From Halopseudomonas xinjiangensis (GTDB lineage: Bacteria > Pseudomonadota > Gammaproteobacteria > Pseudomonadales > Pseudomonadaceae), in contig DRFO01000006.1 of the NCBI GenBank assembly GCA_011050525.1, positions 1 through 64,000 of the forward strand: a DNA stretch of 64,000 nt, read 5' to 3'. Each line of letters starts with the position of its first letter. Position 1 is the first letter of the stretch. Position numbers and translations under genes: made by a program. Shown one piece after another: positions 8,318-15,298 of the stretch. The notes below the pieces were generated by a model, which ran no database searches, was not told where the DNA came from, and saw only the letters and a program-made list of their open reading frames with translations.

Positions 8318-9258
8318 ATAAAAAAGGGGACAGATTTATTTATCAATTTTCGGACGCCCAATAAAAAAGGGGACAGATTTATTTATCAATTTTCGGACGC
8401 CCCGGTCCCCGCCGCTCCACTCTTAAACCCAGCGTCGCCTCGATTTCATCGACGAATCGCCCCGAGCCAGTCAACTGATTGCGCTGTACCGCCTGGCGGA
8501 TTAGCTCGTACTCCTGATCCGGAATGCCGCTCTCAACAAAGTCCCGGTATTTGGTACGACCTTCAGCTTCCGTAATCCCTAGTGCTAGTGATTCAAAGCA
8601 TGGATCATCGGCCAGCCACTGAGGGTCTACCCCGGCTCGCTGGTTGAAGCTGGACCACTCGTAATCACCCGCGTTAACAACCATTCGCGCCCGGACCGGA
8701 TTCAGTTCAATGTAGCGACTGCATGCCAACAGGTATTCGTCGGTATCGACGACGCTCGACTTGTATCGCCCTTCCCAAAGAGTACCGGACCGACCTTCCA
8801 GCTTATTCCGATAGCGTGTCGCCCGAGCAGCTAGACCCTTCATGAAAGCGCCCAGCCCAGCCGCCGTATCCGGACTCACCAGCAGGTGGACGTGATTCGT
8901 CATGAGGCAGTAGCTGAAAACCTTGATTCCAAACTGCTCTGCTAACTCACGAAGGCTCGCAAGGTAGTTCTGGTAATCGCTATGCTCTACAAAAACCAAC
9001 TGTCGGTTGTGGCCTCGCTGAACGATATGGTGCGGGTAACCCGGTACAACCAGTCGGCCTGTCCTTGGCATGATCAGCTCTCCTTTGCTTAAGCCAGAAA
9101 GCTTAGCTTGCCAACGGCAGCCTTACCGTGACCCGGTGCAGGGTTCGCGGAACAAGCGACGACAAAAATAAATCTGTCCCCTTTTTAGTCCCCGAACAAG
9201 CGACGACAAAAATAAATCTGTCCCCTTTTTAGTCCCAAAATAAATCTGTCCCCTTTTT
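8318..9258 (-). mobile_element. RAYT element: REP-associated tyrosine transposase gene with flanking inverted repeats
   Basis: A unit of about 940 bp with the RAYT gene in the middle. Its left end has two tandem 43-bp copies of a segment containing GGGGACAGATTTATTT (the GGGG runs start at 8326 and 8369). Its right end has three copies in inverted orientation, AATAAATCTGTCCCC, at 9164-9186, 9208-9230 and 9237-9258; the first two are spaced by 44 bp. The second left copy includes the last seven codons and stop of the transposase gene, so the tandem duplication copied the gene's 3' end. The same motif flanks the short element at 3002-3111. Confidence 0.8.
8379..9071 (-). CDS. REP-associated tyrosine transposase (RAYT, TnpA_REP, Y1 HUH family)
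   Basis: 230 aa. MPRTGRLVVPGYPHHIVQRG is the standard RAYT opening. The HUH metal-binding motif is in CLMTNHVHLLVSP, and GTLWEGRYKSS and RYIELNPVRARMV are further family signatures. The catalytic tyrosine should lie in the region around YLLACSRYIELNPV. RAYTs are single-strand endonucleases related to IS200/IS605 transposases and act on REP/REPIN sequences. The gene is framed by several copies of its probable recognition repeat on both sides, as expected of an active or recently active unit. Confidence 0.92.
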   Translation of the reverse strand: MPRTGRLVVPGYPHHIVQRGHNRQLVFVEHSDYQNYLASLRELAEQFGIKVFSYCLMTNHVHLLVSPDTAAGLGAFMKGLAARATRYRNKLEGRSGTLWEGRYKSSVVDTDEYLLACSRYIELNPVRARMVVNAGDYEWSSFNQRAGVDPQWLADDPCFESLALGITEAEGRTKYRDFVESGIPDQEYELIRQAVQRNQLTGSGRFVDEIEATLGLRVERRGPGRPKIDK

Positions 9259-9261
9259 ATA

Positions 9262-9406
9262 CACGACTGATATCAAAGAATCATTGAAGCGCAACCCGAT
9301 CCAGATCGAATACACCGACACTGACCTCAAGGTGTATCAAGAGGTCGCTTTCAATACTGCCTATGCTTATTTGATGAAAGACAAATACGCGGCTAAGGAG
9401 GAATAA
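9262..9406 (+). pseudogene. Duplicated 3' fragment of the DUF3010 gene
   Basis: These 145 bp match 6052-6196, the last 47 codons and stop of the intact DUF3010 gene, with about a dozen differences. The similarity begins with CACGACTGA immediately after the last RAYT repeat and ends at the stop codon. No start codon or upstream part of the gene is present. The fragment sits exactly at the right edge of the RAYT element, so its origin is probably linked to that element. From 9407 to 9536 I see no gene. Confidence 0.85.
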
Positions 9407-9536
9407 AACGGCAGGGACTCGTGGGATTTCGAGCTTTTTTCATGTATTGCTGCCGTGGCGCTGTAACGAAGTGCGCACTTGCCGAATTAAATGTCATCGC
9501 AAGGTGGGGTTTGAGGGCGCTTTATCTTTACTCTGG

Positions 9537-10382
9537 TCAGCCAGAAACGTTAATACCTCGCAGCAACTCCTCGCTGCCAGCATCCGCCGGAAAGAAGGTT
9601 TCCACCCGCAGCTCATCCGTAGTGATGTCTTGCGGTGTGCCAAAGGTGGATATCATTGAAAACAGGCGCAACTTAGCACCCCCGGCTGATAGCTCGATTG
9701 GCAGTACCGGCGAGAGTTGCTGGCCAGGCTCCAGCTGATGCCAGCGCGACGGAATACTGTGGTCCTGTTGAAGCTCACGAATAATCGCGGCCAAACCGGC
9801 GGACGGGCTGGCGGCCAGTTCCTTGTGCAGACGTTCCAGGATCGCCGGGGCAACAACGTTCCAGTTGGCGATCACGGGCCGTAAGCCGTCGGCGTGAAAA
9901 CATAAGCGCATCACGTTTCGTGGGCCGTCACCACAGGTCCTTTGCCACAGCGTCGCTGGCTCCCCGGCAAACGACAACAGGTTCGCCAGCCCTTGGTTCG
10001 ACATCAGCAGGTTCCAGTCCCGATCTACCACCAGTGCTGGAAAAGGATCGTGGTGCTTGAGTATCAGTTTAAGCGCATCGAGTACCGGCACCATGCCGCC
10101 GGCGTCCAATTGGCGGCAATGAAATGCCTGGGCAAAGCCGGCTGCCTGCAGCAACGCATTGCGGTCACGCAGGGGAATATCCAGGCACTCGCACAGATGC
10201 AGCACCATTTCGCGGCTGGGATTGCCACGACCCGATTCCAGAAAGCTTAGATGCCGTTGCGAGACCTCGCTGGTTAGCGACAGCTCTAGCTGACTCAGCC
10301 GCCGGACATTGCGCCAACGTCGCAGCAGCCCGCCAAAGGCTGTGCCGATCATTGTTGCTTGTTCCATTGCGTCAATGGTCAT
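9537..10382 (-). CDS. XRE-family regulator with MmyB-like ligand-binding domain
   Basis: 281 aa from the ATG at 10382, preceded by GGGAG at 8-nt spacing; a GTG at 10406 would add 8 residues. Residues 10-80 are a Cro/C1-type helix-turn-helix (LGGLLRRWRNVRRLSQ-like region, then SQRHLSFLESGRGNPSREM). The remaining 200 residues match the MmyB-like domain with DPFPALVVDRDWNLLMSNQG and the FHADGLRPVIANW segment. This PAS-like domain is thought to bind a small hydrophobic ligand. The gene is divergent from a small membrane protein gene, a likely target. The ligand is unknown. Confidence 0.88.
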   Translation of the reverse strand: MTIDAMEQATMIGTAFGGLLRRWRNVRRLSQLELSLTSEVSQRHLSFLESGRGNPSREMVLHLCECLDIPLRDRNALLQAAGFAQAFHCRQLDAGGMVPVLDALKLILKHHDPFPALVVDRDWNLLMSNQGLANLLSFAGEPATLWQRTCGDGPRNVMRLCFHADGLRPVIANWNVVAPAILERLHKELAASPSAGLAAIIRELQQDHSIPSRWHQLEPGQQLSPVLPIELSAGGAKLRLFSMISTFGTPQDITTDELRVETFFPADAGSEELLRGINVSG

Positions 10383-10532
10383 ATTTCCGCTCCCGCTTGT
10401 TCCCACCCAAACCTCTGTCCCGAGAGCTTAAGTTAGTTCAGGCATCTGGGCTGGCGCAATTACTTGGGAGGTAATTGCTGCGCGCCACCGCGAGGTTCAA
10501 ATTGAATCTGTCTTCATTCGAGGAGAAAGGCA

Positions 10533-10841
10533 ATGAACCTGAAAATTGTGGTGACTCTGGCGGTGTTGGTGGTTTTCGGTGCGTTCAGTCTGGTGGCGAT
10601 GAGCGAGGTCGGGTATCTGGGAATCTGGCTCGGCGGTGTCAGCGGATGGGGGCAGGCTCAGATTCTTGCGGACCTGATCGTCGCCTGCCTGTTGCTGATG
10701 GTCTGGATCGTACTGGACGCTCGGCGTCTGGGGTTGAATCCCTGGCCATTCGTACTGATAACGCTGTTGGCTGGCTCATTTGGGCCGCTGCTGTACTTGC
10801 TGCTTCGCTTTATGAAAAAGCCTCAGGCGCTGGTTACGTAA
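10533..10841 (+). CDS. DUF2834-type small membrane protein
   Basis: 102 aa with three hydrophobic segments: residues 5-22, about 47-60 (LIVACLLLMVWIVL) and 72-92 (FVLITLLAGSFGPLLYLLLR). The DARRLGLNPWPFV motif between helices 2 and 3 is characteristic of the DUF2834 family of inner-membrane proteins of unknown function. The ATG follows GAGGAGAAAGGCA, a strong ribosome binding site. It is divergent from the XRE/MmyB regulator with a 150-nt spacer. Confidence 0.8.
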   Translation: MNLKIVVTLAVLVVFGAFSLVAMSEVGYLGIWLGGVSGWGQAQILADLIVACLLLMVWIVLDARRLGLNPWPFVLITLLAGSFGPLLYLLLRFMKKPQALVT

Positions 10842-11044
10842 ATCTGCTGTTCTTGTAACCATCACCGACCTTTGACCGGCCTGATATGTTTAACGGTTGA
10901 ATCTAACCGGAGCCGAGCGCCAGAGAGGGGCCATAGAAGCTTTGAGCATCCGCATGCCACTTAACCTTTGCCATCCAAGACCCCGTCCCGGCTTCCCCGG
11001 ACGGGGAGGCTCCTCAAGGATTAGAGCGCACCGGTGGCGGGGTG

Positions 11045-11428
11045 CTAGAGCGCATGCATCCCCCATGCGAAGAACGGCAAAAAAAAGAACACGTGAAGAA
11101 TGACAAGCAGTAATCTGTTCCGTGGCCACGTGACATTAGCTGAGTTATTCGGATCACAAGAAATTTTAATAATGCTACCAACAGGCCAACAATAGGGAAA
11201 AGGGCTTTTACTTTCTGGATTTGAAAGTTTTGCGTTTATTTGCACATCGTTAGGAGGTGCTTGGAAATGAACAAGCAACCATCCGTCATTCTGATAGCCA
11301 TCAAATAACTCATAGCCAGTAACAGTAGCTGCGACCTTAGGCCATCTATAACCGCGCCACAATTCGCGTGACGCAGGAATGCACATTGCAACCCATGCAA
11401 CCGCACCGAATAGCAATCCGTAGTCCAT
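11045..11428 (-). CDS. Hypothetical membrane protein (DUF3592-like)
   Basis: 127 aa from the ATG at 11428 (MDYGLLFGAVAWVAM); an upstream in-frame start at 11512 adds 28 residues that do not look like a signal. There is one N-terminal membrane helix, a beta-rich middle with an ATVTGYELFDGYQNDG segment, and a C-terminal helix (LLLVILHVFFFLPFFAWG). The order helix, extracytoplasmic beta domain, G-x-x-I-K-I-x-C-D-P-x-x, helix resembles DUF3592 proteins. Codon use is less GC-rich than its neighbours, suggesting recent acquisition. Function unknown. Confidence 0.55.
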   Translation of the reverse strand: MDYGLLFGAVAWVAMCIPASRELWRGYRWPKVAATVTGYELFDGYQNDGWLLVHFQAPPNDVQINAKLSNPESKSPFPYCWPVGSIIKISCDPNNSANVTWPRNRLLLVILHVFFFLPFFAWGMHAL

Positions 11429-11816
11429 TGTTTCTTGCGCCCTGTTAAATCTCAAAAAAACATGCGCAGTACCTGCCGACGGAGTCCGCTCGGCCAACTC
11501 AACATCACGCACGTTACCGCCCCGCCGACACGCATAGCCATGTATGGTCTAGCTGGTCTTCATGAGAAGTCATAACGCTGACTTGCTCTGATCTTTAAAA
11601 AACAGAGCAAACTTGGTCGGGCATCCGTGCCGAAAGGTGGGTGCTGCCAAGCAAGCTTGCAGATAACCCGATATTGCCTGTCATCAGCCTCCGTGCCAAG
11701 ACGATAGTATCAAACAGCCATATCCCAAACTCAACGCCCGCACCCGCCATACCCCCACCCGCCCCACTCTGCTATCATTCCACCCCTTTCCACCCGCCAC
11801 TACAGAGCCGAGTGTC
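11429..11816. other. Intergenic region upstream of metG
   Basis: These 388 bases contain no convincing gene. A 7-bp inverted repeat, TGCTCTG at 11584-11590 and CAGAGCA at 11603-11609, encloses ATCTTTAAAAAA, which faintly recalls rRNA leader/spacer boxA sequence, but no rRNA or tRNA gene is present. The last 100 bases are very C-rich on the plus strand and lead into metG. Promoter elements could not be fixed. Confidence 0.4.
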
Positions 11817-13889
11817 ATGCCCAGCAACGCCGCCCCACGCCAGATCCTCGTCACCAGCGCCCTACCCTATGCCAATGGTTCCATCCATTTGGGGCATATG
11901 CTTGAGTACATTCAGACTGACATCTGGGTGCGCTTTCAGAAGCTGCGCGGTAACCGGTGTGTGTACGTGTGTGCGGACGATGCGCATGGTTCGGCGATCA
12001 TGTTGCGGGCGGAGAAGGAAGGCATTACGCCTGAGCAGTTGATTGCCAATGTGCAGGCGGAGCACACAGCGGATTTTGCTGATTTTCTGGTGGATTTCGA
12101 TAATTACCATTCGACGCATTCGGATGAGAACCGCGAGCTGTCATCCCTTATATATACGCGGCTAAAAGATGCGGGGCATATCAGCACGCGATCGGTGACG
12201 CAGTATTTCGATCCTGAGAAGCAGATGTTCCTGGCGGATCGCTTTATCAAGGGCACCTGCCCCAAGTGCGCGGCGGAAGATCAATACGGCGATAATTGCG
12301 AAAAGTGCGGCGCGACCTATGAGCCGACTGATCTGAAGGACCCGCGCTCTGCCATTTCCGGCGCGACGCCTGTGCTGCGTGATTCCAAGCACTTCTTCTT
12401 CCGCCTGCAGGACTTCTCGGACATGCTCAAGCAGTGGACCCGCAGCGGGGCCTTGCAGGAGTCGGTGGCGAACAAGATTGCCGAGTGGCTGGACTCGGGT
12501 TTGCACGAGTGGGACATCAGCCGTGATGCGCCCTACTTCGGTTTCGAGATTCCGGATGAGCCGGGCAAGTACTTCTATGTATGGCTGGATGCCCCGGTGG
12601 GCTACATGGCCAGCTTCAAGAATCTGTGCGAGCGCCGTCCAGATCTGAGTTTCGATGCGTTCTGGGGAGCCGAGTCCACCGCCGAGCTGTATCACTTTAT
12701 CGGCAAGGACATCATCAATTTCCACACGCTGTTCTGGCCGGCGATGCTGGAAGGCGCGGGTTTCCGCAAGCCGACCGCGGTGAATGTGCACGGTTACCTG
12801 ACGGTGAACGGGCAGAAAATGTCCAAGTCGCGCGGCACCTTTATCAAGGCGCGCACCTATCTGGAACACCTGTCTCCGGAATACCTGCGGTATTACTACG
12901 CGGCCAAGCTGAGCCGCGGCGTGGAAGATATGGACCTGAGCCTTGAAGATTTTGTACAGAAGGTGAATTCGGATCTGGTCGGCAAGGTGGTAAACATCGC
13001 CAGCCGTTGTGCGGGCTTTATTCACAAGGGCAACGGCGGCGTGATGGTCGCGGCCAATCCGGCGCCGGAGCTGACTGACGCCTTTGCTGCGGCTGTCCCA
13101 GGTATCGCCGATGCCTACGAGAAGCGCGACTTCTCCCGCGCCATGCGCGACATCATGGCGCTGGCGGACAAGGCCAACGCCTATATTGCTGACAAGGCGC
13201 CCTGGTCGCTGAACAAGCAGGAAGGCAAGCAGGACGAAGTGCAGGCGATCTGTTCGCTGGCGATCAACCTGTTCCGCCAGTTGGTGATCTTGCTCAAGCC
13301 GGTGCTGCCAATCCTGGCCGCCGATGCCGAAGCCTTCCTCAACGTGCCGGAGCTGAAGTGGGATGATCACCAGACGCTGTTGTCTGATCATCAACTGAAC
13401 GCGTTCAAGCCGCTGCTGACGCGCATCGAGCAAGCCAAGATCGAAGCCATGGTCGACGCCTCCAAGGAAGATCTGGAAGCCTCGGCAACCGACACCGGTA
13501 CCGAAACCGGCGCCGCTGCGGCAACAGGCAATGGCGAGCTGACCAAGGAGCCGATCGCTGGCGAGATCGACTTCAATAGCTTCGCCGCGGTAGACCTGCG
13601 TATTGCGCTGATCGAAAAGTGCGAATTTGTCGAAGGCGCGGACAAGCTGCTGCGCCTGACGCTGGATATCGGCGACGCCAAGCGCAACGTATTCTCGGGC
13701 ATCAAGAGCGCTTATCCGGACCCGAGCAAGCTGGAAGGCCGTTTGACACTCTATGTCGCCAACCTGGCGGCGCGTAAGATGAAGTTCGGCGTGTCCGAAG
13801 GAATGGTTCTGGCAGCCGGCCCCGGTGGTGAAGATATCTATCTGCTGAGCCCCGATTCGGGTGCCAAGCCGGGCCAGCGAGTCAAGTAA
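11817..13889 (+). CDS. metG: Methionyl-tRNA synthetase
   Basis: 690 aa, the length of the dimeric form with a C-terminal tRNA-binding domain. It charges tRNA-Met with methionine using ATP in the cytoplasm. The class I HIGH motif is HLGH near residue 24-27, and KMSKS is at residues 334-338. A zinc knuckle uses Cys148, Cys151, Cys161 and Cys164. Residues about 580-690 are the EMAPII/OB-fold domain ([20 protein letters not shown]). A Ala/Thr/Gly-rich linker (about 555-575) joins it to the core. In Pseudomonas metG lies near the rsx operon, as here. The gene is followed by a long hairpin element. Confidence 0.98.
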   Translation: MPSNAAPRQILVTSALPYANGSIHLGHMLEYIQTDIWVRFQKLRGNRCVYVCADDAHGSAIMLRAEKEGITPEQLIANVQAEHTADFADFLVDFDNYHSTHSDENRELSSLIYTRLKDAGHISTRSVTQYFDPEKQMFLADRFIKGTCPKCAAEDQYGDNCEKCGATYEPTDLKDPRSAISGATPVLRDSKHFFFRLQDFSDMLKQWTRSGALQESVANKIAEWLDSGLHEWDISRDAPYFGFEIPDEPGKYFYVWLDAPVGYMASFKNLCERRPDLSFDAFWGAESTAELYHFIGKDIINFHTLFWPAMLEGAGFRKPTAVNVHGYLTVNGQKMSKSRGTFIKARTYLEHLSPEYLRYYYAAKLSRGVEDMDLSLEDFVQKVNSDLVGKVVNIASRCAGFIHKGNGGVMVAANPAPELTDAFAAAVPGIADAYEKRDFSRAMRDIMALADKANAYIADKAPWSLNKQEGKQDEVQAICSLAINLFRQLVILLKPVLPILAADAEAFLNVPELKWDDHQTLLSDHQLNAFKPLLTRIEQAKIEAMVDASKEDLEASATDTGTETGAAAATGNGELTKEPIAGEIDFNSFAAVDLRIALIEKCEFVEGADKLLRLTLDIGDAKRNVFSGIKSAYPDPSKLEGRLTLYVANLAARKMKFGVSEGMVLAAGPGGEDIYLLSPDSGAKPGQRVK

Positions 13890-13925
13890 GAAAAGAATAA
13901 TGCGGTGCTTGCGCGCCGCATGGCA

Positions 13926-14099
13926 GGAAACATTGATCATTGCACGGTACCTGGCGGCCCCTTTGCTGGCGGCCTGTTCAGGACCGTCTATGCCCAGGGA
14001 TGGGCATAGCGAGCGTACAAGGACGTATTCACAGCGTGTCCTGAACAGGCCGCCAGCAACGGGGCCAAGGCGCGATAAGCAAGCTTGATCAATGTTTCC
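13926..14099. repeat. Long hairpin element with conserved loop (copy 1)
   Basis: A 174-bp imperfect palindrome between metG and rsxA. Arms of about 60 bp (13926-13983 and 14040-14099) pair through GGAAACATTGATCA at the outside and GCTGGCGGCCTGTTCAGGA at the inside, with small bulges between. The central part carries an inner hairpin, TATGCCCA/TGGGCATA. Read on the minus strand, the loop is closely similar to the element at 45255-45346 (both begin GGACACGCTGT and end GACGGTCC), although the arms differ completely. It may also act as a transcription barrier after metG. Confidence 0.8.
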
Positions 14100-14126
14100 C
14101 AGCGATCTCAATGACGGTTAGGGAAT

Positions 14127-14711
14127 ATGACGGAATTTGCGCTGATACTGGTCAGTACCATACTGGTCAACAATTTCGTGCTGGTACAGTTTCTCGGGTT
14201 GTGCCCATTCATGGGCGTGTCGAGCAAGCTGGAGACGGCTATTGGCATGTCGATGGCGACCACCTTCGTGCTGACGCTGGCGTCGATACTCAGCTATCTG
14301 ACCTTCCAGTACATTCTGGTGCCCTTCGGGCTGGAATTCCTGCGCACCATCTCCTTTATTCTGGTAATCGCCGTGGTGGTGCAGTTCACCGAAATGGTGG
14401 TGCACAAGACCAGCCCGTTGCTGTACCGCGTGCTGGGTATCTTCCTGCCCCTGATTACCACCAACTGCGCAGTGCTCGGCGTGGCGCTGCTGAACACCAA
14501 CCGCGCCGAGCAAACCTTCATGAAGTCGGCTGTATACGGCCTGGGCGCGGCGCTGGGTTTTGCGATGATCCTGATCCTGTTCGCCGGGCTGCGTGAGCGC
14601 ATTGCCATCGCCGACGTGCCCACACCCTTCCGTGGCGCAGCCATCGGCATGATCACCGCCGGGTTGATGTCGCTGGCGTTCATGGGCTTCACTGGCCTGA
14701 TAAGGTTGTAA
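14127..14711 (+). CDS. rsxA: Electron transport complex subunit RsxA/RnfA
   Basis: 194 aa integral membrane protein with six hydrophobic segments. Typical stretches are [20 protein letters not shown] and [20 protein letters not shown]; the Cys in each are those proposed to bind an Fe-S centre between RnfA and RnfE. It is a core subunit of the Rsx/Rnf ion-motive ferredoxin:NAD(H) oxidoreductase, which in this group keeps SoxR reduced and supplies low-potential electrons. First gene of rsxABCDGE-nth; rsxB starts 2 nt after its stop codon. The first ribosome binding site is TAGGGAA. Confidence 0.96.
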   Translation: MTEFALILVSTILVNNFVLVQFLGLCPFMGVSSKLETAIGMSMATTFVLTLASILSYLTFQYILVPFGLEFLRTISFILVIAVVVQFTEMVVHKTSPLLYRVLGIFLPLITTNCAVLGVALLNTNRAEQTFMKSAVYGLGAALGFAMILILFAGLRERIAIADVPTPFRGAAIGMITAGLMSLAFMGFTGLIRL

Positions 14712-14713
14712 GC

Positions 14714-15298
14714 ATGGGCATGATTCTTACCGCCATTCTCGTTCTGCTGGCCCTGGCGCTTATTTTCGGCGCCATTCTTGGCTACGCCGCGATCCGCTTC
14801 AAGGTTGACGGCGACCCGATTGTCGACCAGATCAACGCCCTGCTGCCGCAGACCCAGTGCGGCCAGTGTGGCCACCCCGGCTGCAAGCCCTACGCCCAAG
14901 GCATCGCCAATGGTGGCGAGCCGATCAACAAATGCCCGCCCGGTGGCGAGTCGACCATTCAGGCACTGGCCGATCTGCTGGACGTCGAGGTGCTGCCGCT
15001 GGATGCCGAGCACGGTGAAGAAAAGGCGCGCACCGTGGCCTACATTCGCGAGGCCGAGTGCATCGGTTGCACCAAGTGCATCCAGGCCTGCCCGGTCGAT
15101 GCGATCCTCGGTGCGGCCAAGCAGATGCATACCGTGATCATCGATGAATGCACCGGCTGCGATCTCTGCGTCGAGCCCTGCCCGGTCGACTGTATCGATA
15201 TGGTGCCGCTGCCTACTACTCCGCAAAACTGGAAGTGGGACTATCCCTTGTCTGGTGAAACATTGATTGCAACTGACGCGCAACGAGGAGCTGCCTGA
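14714..15298 (+). CDS. rsxB: Electron transport complex subunit RsxB/RnfB (Fe-S protein)
   Basis: 194 aa. An N-terminal membrane helix (residues 5-27) is followed by the [13 protein letters not shown] cluster motif of the Fe-S domain and then two 4Fe-4S ferredoxin motifs, [12 protein letters not shown] and [12 protein letters not shown]. RsxB is the electron-entry subunit facing the cytoplasm. Its stop codon overlaps the rsxC start as TGATG-type coupling. All cluster cysteines are present, so the protein looks functional. Confidence 0.96.
   Translation: MGMILTAILVLLALALIFGAILGYAAIRFKVDGDPIVDQINALLPQTQCGQCGHPGCKPYAQGIANGGEPINKCPPGGESTIQALADLLDVEVLPLDAEHGEEKARTVAYIREAECIGCTKCIQACPVDAILGAAKQMHTVIIDECTGCDLCVEPCPVDCIDMVPLPTTPQNWKWDYPLSGETLIATDAQRGAA

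Noticed and set aside
10981..11006. CCCCGTCC/GGACGGGG hairpin as terminator of the DUF2834 gene
   Set aside because: It is 140 nt after the stop codon and has no U-tract, so the assignment is too weak to list as a terminator.
11581..11612. Possible rRNA leader or spacer (boxA-like TCTTTAAAAAA)
   Set aside because: No 16S, 23S, 5S or tRNA sequence is nearby, and the similarity is short; kept only as an inverted repeat.
12162..14111. 649-codon open frame antisense to metG
   Set aside because: Its composition is that of a shadow frame opposite a GC-rich gene; metG on the other strand has all family motifs. Likewise the long antisense frames over nirB (43027-44775), sucCD (60794-61831) and lpd (62600-63871).
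15253..15268. GAAACATTGAT near the end of rsxB, also in the arms of the hairpin element at 13926
   Set aside because: An 11-base match inside coding sequence, with no other element feature around it; likely chance.
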